Of a DNA stretch of 64,000 bases, positions 1 through 9,591 are shown in pieces. The notes beneath the pieces were generated by a model. It was not told the DNA's origin and did not search any database. It saw only the letters and a list, made by a program, of their open reading frames with translations. A program made the translations under genes and the position numbers. The stretch's first letter is position 1, and every line of letters starts with the position of its first letter. Origin of the DNA: Melioribacteraceae bacterium (GTDB taxonomy: Bacteria > Bacteroidota > Ignavibacteria > Ignavibacteriales > Melioribacteraceae); the NCBI GenBank assembly GCA_022181065.1, contig BQMY01000092.1, forward strand, positions 1 through 64,000, read 5' to 3'.

Positions 1-353
1 GTGTCATTTCCGGCCTGACCGGAAATCTATCCTTATTTCTTGGAGATGTCGTCTCAACTCGCAGGAGCCAAGAGCATGACAAAAACAAGGTCCCTGTGGT
101 TCCCCGCATACGGGACAGATGAGAAACTCACCAACATTGTTCCTGCCCCACCCGAGGTTGGTAAACTTCGCTGGATGACACGAAATCGCGTCTTTTGTCA
201 TACCCGCGGAGGCAGGAATCCGGAGATACAGTCTTGTCGCAATGCTGCAAATCGAACCCACCCCTTAAGAGGGTTAAAGTCATCTAAAAAAGTGATGCGC
301 ATTATCCAAAAAAAAGTTATATTACAATTGAGGGAAACGAAACAGAGGACGAA
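1..353. repeat. Intergenic repeat island
   Basis: No gene is supported here. The stretch is a patchwork of short palindromic repeats. A hairpin at 2-27 has arms ATTTCCGG/CCGGAAAT, and a second copy of the GTCAT-type hairpin lies at 196-223 (GTCATACCCGCGG...CAGGAATCCGG). Phrases such as AGCATGACAAAAA recur in the islands near 30 kb and 50 kb. Two overlapping reading frames on opposite strands cross these repeats. They translate repeat sequence and have no recognisable domain, so they are left out. Confidence 0.7.
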
Positions 354-2987
354 ATGAAATTTTATTTAATATTAACCTGTGTTGTATTTTATATTAGTCT
401 TTCATTTGTTAATTACGGACAAACGAAAGATACAGTGCTTATTACCAATACTATTAGTCCGCGGCAAATATTCCACAATGAAAATGATATTTCACAAACT
501 TTCGATAACAGAGTTTCAACCGATTCAAATGGTAATTACGTACTAACTCTAAAAAATAAAGGCGGACTTGAAGACAATCTCTTCTCGGTAAACTACTTCA
601 ACAATAACGATTCCTTAATATTCCAAAAGAAGTTTTATCTTCGCGACTTCATTAATTTTCGCGACTCAACCCTCATAGATGCAACAGCAAATCTTACAGA
701 TGATGGTGAGATTATCGTATTATATGCTGTCCGGTCATGGAATGAGTCTATTTTAAAAGTTTCGGTATTGTCAACCGATGGTTCAACAGTTATACCTGTT
801 ACTACATTAAAGGAAATTATGGGAGAAAGACATTATGATATTCTTGATGTGTATAAATATGGAGACAATTATGTAATACAATATGGCGACCTTAGCAGTA
901 ACAATTATGGTAAGGTTAGAATAGAACAGTTTAGCAGTGATTTTCAAACTTCACTTACGAATATATCAATAACAGGAAATATCTCATCTGATAATATAAA
1001 ATTCATTTCACGTATTAAGGCGGATCAATTGAGGATAGTCTATTCTGAATATGATCAACTTTACTCAAAAACTATTTCCCTGAAAACAAACACAACCATT
1101 TCCGAAAATACCCTCGCGGAAGATGTGAGTAACTTTGGTGACTTTAATATCGGTGCTGATAATAGTAATTACATAATCTACTCAAGTGACGAAAACGATA
1201 TATATCAACTTATACTCAAAAGATACAGTACGGATTTTAGTCAGAATATATCCACCGATATTTTGCAAGAGAACAATGAATTTGAATATGGTTCGGCTCG
1301 TATTTTTAATTCAGGTAATGATCTGCTAATACTATATATTGCCCATATAGCCCCGGAGAAAGACCAATTTTATTGGGGAACTAAATCTCTCGTTGGACCC
1401 GCAAACTTTAATTCAGAGCCATTTGAGAGCAATTCAACCAAAAAAAGCATAGAGCATTATTCAGCCAATTTTAAAAATCAATTATTCAAATTGTTTTACA
1501 CAGATACAAATCACGATAGATCTTATACCTATTTTCAAAAATATGAAATACCCAATCACAATTTGTCCGATAAAATAATGTTGGGGCATGAAAATCCCTT
1601 CACAGATTTCGAACTGGATGTCGCACAGGATTCAGCAGGAAATTATCTTGCGGTCTGGGCAAACGCGGTAAATAACTCATCGATTAATATTCAACGGTTT
1701 AATCAGGATTTACAACCAGTTGGTCATTACAAGGAGATATTTACATCGGAAGATTATCTCATGATGGAAGTACGTTATCTTAGTCAAGATAAGTTCAGAA
1801 TATTATGGTATGATTTCACTAATCAGAAGACGGATTATTACTCTGCTTTGTACTCCTTTTCAGCCGATTCAATTATTCAACAAGTAAAACTCAACTCTGG
1901 TTTTACATTTCAAAATTCAGGACGCACAGAACTCATTAATGTAAATGATGATAGGCATCTTTTTCTCACTTCCTTCAGGGGAGATACCGTTGCTGTTGAA
2001 GAATATGACAATCTTAGCGGGAATCTTCGATCTGTTTTACCAATAAATATTAACTCCGGAGTAATTTCTGTACCAAATTTGGGTAGTTTTTTGTTTCCCA
2101 GGGAGAATTCGGGATATTTTGTTATCTGGGGTCATGGAGAAAACTTCTATAGTACCGAATACACCTACCGGGAAATTAATGATCAGGGAATTCCTGTTAG
2201 CGAAAGCAAAATATTGGTACCCGGAGTAATTTTTGAAAATTATTCAACACCTCATTTCCAATATATTGGGAACGGAAAATTCCTCTTCTTCTGGACGGAC
2301 TACAAAAATAATCAATACCAGTATTATGCCAATATTGTTGATACCGCAAGTACGACGCAAACGAACAGAATAGACTTTGGAAGTTATACGAATCCATATA
2401 CTACTCTTTCCGACTTTAATGTATTGAAAGGTAATGATGAATTTGTAACGATTTACAGAAGCGCCTTACAACCATTAGATTATTATCTTCAGGTATTCGA
2501 TCTTGATCGAGGTGCATATGGTGGCGCGATAGATTTTTTTAATTCCGATTCCTTTGCCACTCGCTCACCATCAGTGTTTTATAAAAATAACCTCCTTACA
2601 ACGTTTTATCTGGAAACTGACCGCGAAACCCGCAGAGGTAAATTTCATATCCGCCAGGATATGCTGACATATAATCTTGTAACCGGTATAGTTGATAATG
2701 CAGCACCAAATGATTACCATCTCGCTCAAAACTACCCAAATCCGTTCAACCCGAGTACAAGGATCAAGTTTGCTGTGCCTGTAGATAGCAAGGTTACGGT
2801 AACCTTGTACAATATGTTGGGACAGAAAGTAAAAGAGATAGTATCACAGAACTATAGTGTAGGCTTACATGAAGTGAATTTCAACGCGAGTGAGTTATCG
2901 AGTGGTATGTACATCTACTCCATCACAGCGCAGGGAGTTGACGGAAGTAATTTTTTTGACACCAAAAAAATTATGCTTTTAAAATAG
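354..2987 (+). CDS. Large secreted protein with T9SS C-terminal sorting domain
   Basis: An 877-residue exported protein of unknown function. Residues 1-22 form a signal peptide (MKFYLILTCVVFYISLSF). The body (about 25-780) is rich in Asn, Ser, Tyr and aromatic residues, with repeated strand-like segments that suggest beta-propeller or beta-sandwich folds; I recognise no catalytic motif. The last ~90 residues are a typical type IX secretion sorting domain: AQNYPNPFNPST, then LYNMLGQKV, SGMYIYSI and a terminal KKIMLLK. By family knowledge it should cross the outer membrane through T9SS and be surface-attached or released. The TAG stop at 2985-2987 is also the first part of a dispersed repeat. 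It has no operon partner. Confidence 0.85.
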   Translation: MKFYLILTCVVFYISLSFVNYGQTKDTVLITNTISPRQIFHNENDISQTFDNRVSTDSNGNYVLTLKNKGGLEDNLFSVNYFNNNDSLIFQKKFYLRDFINFRDSTLIDATANLTDDGEIIVLYAVRSWNESILKVSVLSTDGSTVIPVTTLKEIMGERHYDILDVYKYGDNYVIQYGDLSSNNYGKVRIEQFSSDFQTSLTNISITGNISSDNIKFISRIKADQLRIVYSEYDQLYSKTISLKTNTTISENTLAEDVSNFGDFNIGADNSNYIIYSSDENDIYQLILKRYSTDFSQNISTDILQENNEFEYGSARIFNSGNDLLILYIAHIAPEKDQFYWGTKSLVGPANFNSEPFESNSTKKSIEHYSANFKNQLFKLFYTDTNHDRSYTYFQKYEIPNHNLSDKIMLGHENPFTDFELDVAQDSAGNYLAVWANAVNNSSINIQRFNQDLQPVGHYKEIFTSEDYLMMEVRYLSQDKFRILWYDFTNQKTDYYSALYSFSADSIIQQVKLNSGFTFQNSGRTELINVNDDRHLFLTSFRGDTVAVEEYDNLSGNLRSVLPININSGVISVPNLGSFLFPRENSGYFVIWGHGENFYSTEYTYREINDQGIPVSESKILVPGVIFENYSTPHFQYIGNGKFLFFWTDYKNNQYQYYANIVDTASTTQTNRIDFGSYTNPYTTLSDFNVLKGNDEFVTIYRSALQPLDYYLQVFDLDRGAYGGAIDFFNSDSFATRSPSVFYKNNLLTTFYLETDRETRRGKFHIRQDMLTYNLVTGIVDNAAPNDYHLAQNYPNPFNPSTRIKFAVPVDSKVTVTLYNMLGQKVKEIVSQNYSVGLHEVNFNASELSSGMYIYSITAQGVDGSNFFDTKKIMLLK

Positions 2988-3190
2988 TGCTGAGTGGTTA
3001 GTGCAAAGTGCTGTTAAGACGCCATATGGTTCGACTGGGCTCACCAACCTAATGGCGTCTTTACGAAGAAAAACATAAATATTCTCGCAAGGGATGGTTA
3101 CCGACCATCCCTTTTTTGTTTTAAAGGTTTTAATCTACCTCACCTATATTCGCCGCGGCGAACCTCCCCTGAGTCACAGGAGAGGGAAAC
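2985..3190 (+). repeat. Dispersed repeat at T9SS gene 3' end, copy 1
   Basis: About 205 bp beginning at the TAG stop codon of the upstream T9SS gene. Order: an AGTGC-rich run, a hairpin at 3016-3061 (AAGACGCCAT/ATGGCGTCTT), a terminator hairpin at 3089-3113, TTTTAAAGGTTTTA, CTCACC, then CGCCGCGGCG and GAGAGGGAAAC. The same order is found in reverse complement at 35324-35551, again starting at the TAG stop of a T9SS gene. A shorter relative lies at 24547-24621. Identity was judged by eye. Confidence 0.85.
3089..3117 (+). terminator. Rho-independent terminator inside repeat copy 1
   Basis: Ten-base perfect arms AAGGGATGGT (3089-3098) and ACCATCCCTT (3104-3113) with a five-base loop, followed by a run of six T. 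It lies about 100 bases after the T9SS gene and is carried by the dispersed repeat. Confidence 0.8.
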
Positions 3191-3574
3191 AATTTTGTAG
3201 TGTCATTCCTGTGTAGACAGGAATCCAGTGATGTAGAAGTGAACCCACCCCCGACCCCTCCCTTTATCAAATGGAAGGGTGAAAAAATAATACTGTCTGC
3301 ACATTTAAAAGTCCTTCCCAAACCTGAGGTTTGTAAACTTAGCCAAAGGGTAGGATACTCCTAAGGCGCACAGGTTTAGGATGGGTTTTGTATTCGGTTC
3401 TTTTCTGCCTCGCCTGTCCGTGAAGCGAAAAAGTGTATTCCGGGATTTCTTTCATAATTGGTTGGGTTCCGGTAAAGGCAAAGATGGTCCGTCCAGTTTA
3501 TCACCGTTCAATCTAAAAATTTACATCAAGAATATTATCCCGCTTTTTTCTATTTTTACATCCGGATTTATACC
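3191..3574. repeat. Remainder of the 3 kb repeat island
   Basis: Holds a hairpin copy at 3201-3227 (GTCATTCCTGTG...CAGGAATCC) and a module near 3355-3380 (TACTCCTAAGGCGCACAGG) that reappears near 30422-30445 as TACTCCAAAGGCGCACA. A 65-codon frame at 3381-3578 ends just inside the next gene, has no recognisable features and is not called. Confidence 0.6.
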
Positions 3575-5236
3575 ATGAATAATATCGCTATTAAAAATAT
3601 CCCGATCAATGAAGCTGAATTTACCGTACTCGATGTTGAAACGACAGGTACTTCCTCACGTTATTGTAAAGTTATTGAAATCGGTTTGGTAAAGGTTAAA
3701 AACGGGAAGGTAAAGGATACCTGGTCAACACTTGTGAACCCGGGGTCGATGATACCTTATCATATCACAGGTATCACAGGTATTTCCACCTCGGATGTTG
3801 TAAACTCACCCACTTTTGATTTTATCACTGAAGATGTAAAAAATTTTATTGGCGACAGTATTGTTGTGGCTCATAATCTTCCATTTGATAAATCGTTTAT
3901 GGAACAGGAATTTATGTCCGCCGGGGAAGAATTTCCACCTTATGCCTCACTCTGCACATTAAAACTTGCCCGAAAACTTTATCCTGAAATAAAAAGTAAA
4001 TCGCTCTCAAGTCTGGTTAAACATTTTCGATTGCGTCACAAAAATGTTCATCGCGCTCTTGGAGACGCAACCGTAACAGCGAAACTTTTACTAAGAATGC
4101 TGCAAGACTTGCAGGATAACCATAATCTTTCTGACATGGGTGAGGTTTTGGGCTTTATTTCCGGACCGGCGAGTTCATCAAATAAAGGGTTTTTGCTGAT
4201 TAAGAAAAAACTCGCTGAAGGATATGAACGTCTGTCAGATAAACCGGGAGTGTATTTTTTCAAAGACCGCAAGGATGAGGTTATTTACATTGGTAAAGCG
4301 AAGTCATTAAAAAAGCGGGTGAAAAACTACTTTCAGAGTACCGCGCCATCTAAAACAAAAAAAATTGTAAAAGCGGCAAATGATTTATCTTTTCAGGAAA
4401 CCAATTCTGAACTGGTAGCACTTATAGCTGAAGCCGAGTTGATAAAAAAAATCAACCCTCCTTTTAACACAATGCTTAAAAAGTTCTCACAAAACTATTT
4501 TATCAAAATTGATCTGACACACAGCTATCCTACTATTAAGTCAACCGGAAAATTTGATTTTGACGGTAATGATTATTTTGGTCCCTACAATAAACATGAT
4601 ATTTCAAAGTTTTTAATAGAAACAGCAAATAAAACATTTAAAATCCGGGAATGTAAAGATAAAGATTTCGAAAAATCGAAAGCATGTTACCTTTCTAATA
4701 TTGAAAGATGTACCGCGCCATGTGAAACGGATGATCAGCAGGAGTATGCCGGAGAGTTGGAGAAAGTCTATGAGTTTTTATCGGGTAAAAATCAAAACGC
4801 GGTTAACCGGCTGCTCGAAAAAATGAAAAAGTTTTCTTCGGAATTGAAATTTGAAGAAGCAGGTGAAATTCGTGATACTGTTAATACACTTCTTAATCAA
4901 CTCGACAGGTCTTCAGTTCTTGCGGAACCGATCAATCTGGCAAATGTGCTGATAGATGTGCGTGGATTCAGACAGAATGATTATATACTTCTCCTCGAAG
5001 GAAAAGTTTTCATAAGAGATTATTTCGTAAATGAGGAAAATCTGTTTCAAACCGCGCTTGATGATTTTTACTCCGGCACAATTAATCTATTCCCCGGCAT
5101 GGAGAAAAAAGATCTGGAACAGACAAAAATCATTTTAGCATGGATTGTAAAAAACCGTGAGAAAATTAAAATCTATTATTTGAAGGATTATGATACACCC
5201 GCCGAACTTGAAGCTGCCGTTCGGTTTAGACGTTAA
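3575..5236 (+). CDS. DEDDh exonuclease fused to UvrC-like GIY-YIG nuclease
   Basis: A 553-residue DNA-repair-type fusion. Residues 15-180 are a DnaQ/PolIII-epsilon-like 3'-5' exonuclease with the DEDDh set visible: D20 and E22 in LDVETTG, D105 in HNLPFD, H159 and D164 in HRALGDA. Residues 220-300 are a GIY-YIG endonuclease (GVYFF at 225, YIGKAKSLKKR at 238-248, Glu in the AEAELIKKINP segment). A four-Cys cluster (C360, C371, C379, C383) and a UVR-like helix pair (KFEEAGEIRD, about 425-434) match the N-terminal half of UvrC. The RNase H-like and HhH parts of UvrC are absent. Known relatives are the bacterial PolIII-epsilon/Cho-type fusions. It likely acts in nucleotide excision or end trimming. 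Its 3' end overlaps the next, convergent gene by 4 bases. No clear ribosome binding site precedes the ATG. Confidence 0.9.
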   Translation: MNNIAIKNIPINEAEFTVLDVETTGTSSRYCKVIEIGLVKVKNGKVKDTWSTLVNPGSMIPYHITGITGISTSDVVNSPTFDFITEDVKNFIGDSIVVAHNLPFDKSFMEQEFMSAGEEFPPYASLCTLKLARKLYPEIKSKSLSSLVKHFRLRHKNVHRALGDATVTAKLLLRMLQDLQDNHNLSDMGEVLGFISGPASSSNKGFLLIKKKLAEGYERLSDKPGVYFFKDRKDEVIYIGKAKSLKKRVKNYFQSTAPSKTKKIVKAANDLSFQETNSELVALIAEAELIKKINPPFNTMLKKFSQNYFIKIDLTHSYPTIKSTGKFDFDGNDYFGPYNKHDISKFLIETANKTFKIRECKDKDFEKSKACYLSNIERCTAPCETDDQQEYAGELEKVYEFLSGKNQNAVNRLLEKMKKFSSELKFEEAGEIRDTVNTLLNQLDRSSVLAEPINLANVLIDVRGFRQNDYILLLEGKVFIRDYFVNEENLFQTALDDFYSGTINLFPGMEKKDLEQTKIILAWIVKNREKIKIYYLKDYDTPAELEAAVRFRR

Positions 5237-6489
5237 ATAACGAGTGCAATACCGCAAGAAAGAATAATCGGCAGAAAACCGGGAATTGCGTATTTCCGGA
5301 TCTCTCTCGCTCCAAAAATAGATGCTATTCCCGCCTTCACAAGTGTATTTGAAAAAAAGGCGATCAATATACCATTGAAGGCTACTTCCAGGGTAATCTT
5401 TATTTCTGCCAAATCTGCTAACGATAACGCGACGGCGTCAACATCAGCGAATCCTGAGAAAAAACTTGAAATATAAATTCCGCTATCTCCAAAATAATGT
5501 TGAGCCAGACTCGATATAAAAAGAATAGCCGTAAATATAAGTCCGAACTTAAAAGCAAAGAGCAATCTGAATGGATTAGAAAGGTTTATGTTATCCAGTT
5601 TTACCTCTTCCTTCATGTTGAACATAACAAGAGCTGTGACTATTCCCGTAACGAATATTATAGCCACCGGTAACAGTAAAGTTTCACCCAATTCAGCGTT
5701 TAATAGGTAAATAATCACGAGTATTCTCGGAAACATGATCGTGGAAGCCAGTACAATGCCCGCCGCAAAGTTTCTCGATAACTCGGGGGTTGATTTACTT
5801 CTTTCGGTGAAAGATAAAGTTGTGGCTGTACTAGATGCGATACCTCCCAGAATGGAGAGGAATAAAATTCCCTTTTTGGCTCCGACGAGCTTGAACAAAA
5901 TATAGCCTACAAAATTGATTCCCGCGATCAGAATTACCAGATACCATATTTTACGTGGATTCAGTACCCCGAACGGATCGTAAGTTTGGTCAGGGAGTAG
6001 AGGAAGTATAATTATTGTAATTATCGCAAATTTAATAGTAGCGTAAACATCTTCATCCTGGATGTTAAACGCGAAATTTCTGAACTGGGGTTTGAAAGTA
6101 AGAAATATGAGAATGATAACAGCAACAACCGCCGAGATGAGCATGTAGTTAAAATAAATGAGGGCACCCAACACAAAAACAATAAGGAAGGTTAACTCGG
6201 TAGTTGCACCCGGCTCGCCATGGTCAGCGGAACGATGATACGATATTGCGACAAGAATTGAAAAACTGACAAAAATCGCGATAAATACGAAGATGGTCGT
6301 TACTTCAGCTATCATTGCCGCCAGGAAACCAAGAATTGCAATGAGCGGAGTAGTCCTGATTCCACCGAAAGCGAGGTCACCCTTTTTCCGCTTACGCTCA
6401 CGTTCCAAGCCGATAAGCAGACCTACGAAGAGCGCCTCAATAAGTCGCGGTAGAATTTCCGCAAGATTTATTTTGCTGATCGCATCCAT
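5233..6489 (-). CDS. MgtC/SapB family membrane protein with DUF4010-type domain
   Basis: A 418-residue integral membrane protein with about 11-12 hydrophobic segments. The N-terminal segment has the MgtC-like signature (ALFVGLLIGLERERKRK, then GIRTTPLIAILG). The C-terminal half (about 190-418) is the DUF4010-type transmembrane region, including GGIASSTATTLSFTERSK. Members of this combined family are common in Bacteroidota and archaea; transport or ion homeostasis is suspected but not established. It is convergent with the exonuclease fusion, overlapping by 4 bases. The htpG terminator lies just upstream, so it probably has its own promoter. Confidence 0.8.
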   Translation of the reverse strand: MDAISKINLAEILPRLIEALFVGLLIGLERERKRKKGDLAFGGIRTTPLIAILGFLAAMIAEVTTIFVFIAIFVSFSILVAISYHRSADHGEPGATTELTFLIVFVLGALIYFNYMLISAVVAVIILIFLTFKPQFRNFAFNIQDEDVYATIKFAIITIIILPLLPDQTYDPFGVLNPRKIWYLVILIAGINFVGYILFKLVGAKKGILFLSILGGIASSTATTLSFTERSKSTPELSRNFAAGIVLASTIMFPRILVIIYLLNAELGETLLLPVAIIFVTGIVTALVMFNMKEEVKLDNINLSNPFRLLFAFKFGLIFTAILFISSLAQHYFGDSGIYISSFFSGFADVDAVALSLADLAEIKITLEVAFNGILIAFFSNTLVKAGIASIFGAREIRKYAIPGFLPIILSCGIALVI

Positions 6490-6499
6490 ATCACCTCAC

Positions 6500-6533
6500 A
6501 AAAAAAGGCGCCGGAAAAATCCCGAACGCCTTT
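6500..6533 (-). terminator. Rho-independent terminator of htpG
   Basis: Read on the minus strand: AAAGGCG, loop, CGCCTTTTTT, with a run of T at the end. It lies between the htpG stop and the start of the MgtC-like gene. Confidence 0.85.
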
Positions 6534-6567
6534 AATATATAACATTTGTATAGTAATAATTCAACAA

Positions 6568-8472
6568 CTAAATCTTCTTGACCTCTGTGTACCAATCAGA
6601 CGATTCTTCCATCATCGCGTTAATTCTGCTAACAAGTTTGTGAGGATCATTCAGGTAACCTTCAAGAAGTAGTGAAGTATCGTAAAGCTGCTCAACAACT
6701 TCAGTGATGTAGTTATCATTGTTATCGGCTTTAAATACTTTCAACAAATTTCTTACAAGTTTATGATCCTTGTTAATTTCCATGCTTTTCTTTGGAACAG
6801 ACGCGTCCTTGTTCATTATCTGCATTATTTTTTGCATGGATGACGACATTGAATCATCGGGGTTGACGAGACACGCGGGTGATTTATCGAGACGCTGACT
6901 CACTTTTACATCGGTTACCTTGTCACCAAGAATCTCTTTAATTTTTGAAAGCAAATCCCCGAATGTTTTTTCATCAGCTTCATCGAGTGCTTCTTTTTTC
7001 TCTTGATCTTTACTTACATTTTCAAATTCTTCAAGCTTTTTAAGATCAGCCTGTTCAACAGATTTGAAATTAAACTCTTTGTAAGTGCCGAGAGAGCTGA
7101 TTACAAATTCATCTGCGGGATCGTAGAAAAAGAGTACTTCAATACCCTTCTTGCGGAAAATCTCCATATGAGGATCGAGCATAACAGCGTCGCGGCTGCT
7201 TCCAAAAACGTAGTAGATATCTTTTTGCTCAGATTTCATGCGCTTGGTATAATCTTCAAGAGAAGTTATCTCTTCAGCGTCTTTCATTTCAGAAGAGTTA
7301 AATCTTAGCAATTCCATGAATTTTTCACGATTGGTAAAGTCGCCGTAACCTATTTTGAATATTTTTCCATGTTCGATCCAGAATTTCTTGTAGGTTTCCG
7401 TCTCATCCTCAGCAATTTTCTTCAGGTGATTAAGTACCTGCGAAGTTACACTATTGGAGATTTTGTTGAATATCGCGTTTTCCTGAAGTGTTTCGCGGGA
7501 GATGTTAAGCGGAAGATCTTCCGATTCAACAACACCTTTTACGAAACTGAGATATTCCGGGAGCAAGTCTTTGTTTTTGTGCTGTATCAAAACTCTTCTT
7601 ACATAAAGATCAAGACCGTAATCTTCACGCTGTGAACCGAAAAAGTCGGAATTTTTACCGGGGATGAACATCAACGAGGTAAATTGTATCGGGGCATCTA
7701 CCGACACATGGATTGTGTGCAGCGGTTCTTCCGTATCATAGGATAGGAACTTGTAAAATTCGGTATATTCTTCTTTTTTAATCTTTGATTTGGGCTCTCT
7801 CCACAATGCAGAAATGTTATTAACTTTTTCATCTTCAACATAGATTGGAAATTGAATAAAATTGGAGTGTGTTTTGATAACATTTTCGAGGCGGAATTTT
7901 TCAGTGAACTCCTTCGCGTCTTCTTTAAGGTGAATTTCTATTGATGTACCACGTTTGACTTCACCTTCAGGAGTTTCAAGAGTATAGCTGCCAAGTCCGT
8001 CTGAGGTCCATTTTACCGGAGATGCGTCAGCTTTATAAGATTTTGATGTGATGACCACCTTGTCAGCGACCATAAAAACGGAATAAAAACCGACTCCAAA
8101 TTTACCAATAATATTGCTTGCTGATTCCTGATTTTCAGTAACCTGTTTGATAAATTCAGCCGAGCCTGATTTAGCAATAGTACCGATATTTTTTATAATT
8201 TCTTCATCGGTCATACCAATGCCGGTATCGGAAACAGTTAGGATTTTATTCTCCGCGTCCATCGATATCTTAATTTCGTGGGGTAGATTCTTGTCTGCTA
8301 ATTCAACACCTTTGGTTGACTGGAAACGGAGTTTATCCAGCGCGTCAGAGGCGTTAGAGATAAGTTCGCGCAGGAATATCTCTCGATTTGTGTATAGCGA
8401 GTGGACAAGTATGTTAAGAAGTTCTTTAACTTCCGCTTTAAATTCGTAGGTTTTGTTTTGAGTTTCAGCCAT
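6568..8472 (-). CDS. htpG: Molecular chaperone HtpG (bacterial Hsp90)
   Basis: A 634-residue full-length HtpG. The N-terminal GHKL ATPase domain shows LRELISNASDALDKLR, the nucleotide-binding DTGIGM motif and GKFGVGFYS. The middle domain contains FIPGKNSDFF, LYVRRVLI and LPLNISRE, and the C-terminal dimerisation domain ends the protein. It is a cytosolic ATP-dependent chaperone. The longest frame begins five codons earlier, but the ATG at 8472 has GGAGG eight bases upstream and gives the typical MAETQ-type N terminus, so it was chosen. It follows the zinc-ribbon gene on the same strand after a 67-base gap and ends at a strong terminator. Confidence 0.97.
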   Translation of the reverse strand: MAETQNKTYEFKAEVKELLNILVHSLYTNREIFLRELISNASDALDKLRFQSTKGVELADKNLPHEIKISMDAENKILTVSDTGIGMTDEEIIKNIGTIAKSGSAEFIKQVTENQESASNIIGKFGVGFYSVFMVADKVVITSKSYKADASPVKWTSDGLGSYTLETPEGEVKRGTSIEIHLKEDAKEFTEKFRLENVIKTHSNFIQFPIYVEDEKVNNISALWREPKSKIKKEEYTEFYKFLSYDTEEPLHTIHVSVDAPIQFTSLMFIPGKNSDFFGSQREDYGLDLYVRRVLIQHKNKDLLPEYLSFVKGVVESEDLPLNISRETLQENAIFNKISNSVTSQVLNHLKKIAEDETETYKKFWIEHGKIFKIGYGDFTNREKFMELLRFNSSEMKDAEEITSLEDYTKRMKSEQKDIYYVFGSSRDAVMLDPHMEIFRKKGIEVLFFYDPADEFVISSLGTYKEFNFKSVEQADLKKLEEFENVSKDQEKKEALDEADEKTFGDLLSKIKEILGDKVTDVKVSQRLDKSPACLVNPDDSMSSSMQKIMQIMNKDASVPKKSMEINKDHKLVRNLLKVFKADNNDNYITEVVEQLYDTSLLLEGYLNDPHKLVSRINAMMEESSDWYTEVKKI

Positions 8473-8539
8473 AGGTATATCCTCCATTTATCATATTGAT
8501 CATGGTATACTATAATTTTAAATATATTTGATGCTCTAT

Positions 8540-8818
8540 TTATACAAATCGTTTCATAATCATCGACACCACAAAAATTGAAATTCCGATAACTATGAGA
8601 TAAAAGAATATTGCTTTTAGTGATTTCATCCTGAATGTATAAGATGAAACCGACCCCCTCCAACCACAATTTTTACATCTGTACGTGCGGTAGAAAGTAA
8701 ATTGTCTTATGATCCTCTCCCGAATGTTACGGCTTCTCGATTTTGTAAGGCGTACTTGTCCGCAATCGGGACATGCAAGAAAAGAAGGATCCTGTTTATA
8801 TAATACTCTGGTTTCCAT
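8540..8818 (-). CDS. Small zinc-ribbon membrane protein
   Basis: A 92-residue protein of unknown role. Residues 17-51 hold a CPDCG...CKNCGW zinc ribbon rich in Arg between the Cys pairs. Residues 68-86 form one hydrophobic helix (IFFYLIVIGISIFVVSMIM). The start codon overlaps the stop of the upstream TauE-like gene (TAATG), which points to translational coupling. It could be a membrane-anchored nucleic-acid or protein-binding accessory; I recognise no family. Confidence 0.7.
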   Translation of the reverse strand: METRVLYKQDPSFLACPDCGQVRLTKSRSRNIRERIIRQFTFYRTYRCKNCGWRGSVSSYTFRMKSLKAIFFYLIVIGISIFVVSMIMKRFV

Positions 8819-9591
8819 TAAAAGACTATAATTATTATGTTGATGATCAAAAATAGTGAAAATAATTTAATTATTACAGACTGTTCTATTTTCTTGAGAA
8901 AGAGTACACCAAACCTTGCACCGGTTATTGCTCCAATAGCAAGTAAAATGCCGGTATAATAATCAACTATTCCATTCCCGTTGATGGCAATATATGAAAC
9001 CGTACCTGTCAACAATGTTATAAAAACAACAAAGGATGAGGTTCCCACCGCCCATTTGATATTTTGCGCAAAAACAACAGCAAGTACCGGAAGGAATAAT
9101 ACGCCCCCGCCAATTCCGCTAAGTGCGGAAATCGCTCCCATAATGATACCGGTAAGTGGCAAAAATATATTCCTTCGTTTAACATCCAATTTTATCCTCT
9201 CTTTACCAAAGTTCAGATAGATAACTACAAAAACAAGTATTGCCGCGATAAAATAATGGAGAAACACTTCATCAACTCCTGAAGCAAAAAGAGAAGCTGA
9301 AATTGAACCCGCAACAGCTCCACCCGCAAGTGAAATGCCTTCCTTTAAGTGAATGTTACCGCTTCGGGAATGGAAATAGGATGAACTGCCCGATGAAAAA
9401 ACACCGGCGAAAAGTGAGGTGGCAATTGTAGTAAGGGGTGAAGGCTCAGTAAATCCTGTCAGCGGTAAAATATTCAGGAGCACAGGTATAAAAATCACTC
9501 CGCCCCCTAAACCAATCATACCGGAAGCTATACCCGCAAGTATTCCTCCGACAAGACAAATAATGATGTAGATAAGATCAAAGCTGAACAT
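8818..9591 (-). CDS. TauE/SafE family membrane permease
   Basis: A 257-residue membrane protein with eight predicted helices in two repeated halves. Each half begins with a glycine-rich motif (IASGMIGLGGGVIFIPVL near residue 22 and ISALSGIGGGVLFLPVL near 154), the hallmark of the TauE/SafE (DUF81) family. Members export sulfite, sulfoacetate or other organic anions, but the substrate cannot be told from sequence. The gene overlaps the end of ctpA by 14 bases and the zinc-ribbon gene by 1, so the three are very likely co-transcribed. Confidence 0.88.
   Translation of the reverse strand: MFSFDLIYIIICLVGGILAGIASGMIGLGGGVIFIPVLLNILPLTGFTEPSPLTTIATSLFAGVFSSGSSSYFHSRSGNIHLKEGISLAGGAVAGSISASLFASGVDEVFLHYFIAAILVFVVIYLNFGKERIKLDVKRRNIFLPLTGIIMGAISALSGIGGGVLFLPVLAVVFAQNIKWAVGTSSFVVFITLLTGTVSYIAINGNGIVDYYTGILLAIGAITGARFGVLFLKKIEQSVIIKLFSLFLIINIIIIVF

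Noticed and set aside
40-357. 105-codon plus frame and overlapping minus frame at the window start
   Set aside because: They translate the palindromic repeat island; no domain, no ribosome binding site and different frames are open by chance.
3381-3578. 65-codon frame before the exonuclease fusion
   Set aside because: It begins in repeat sequence, overlaps the real start by 4 bases and has no recognisable features.
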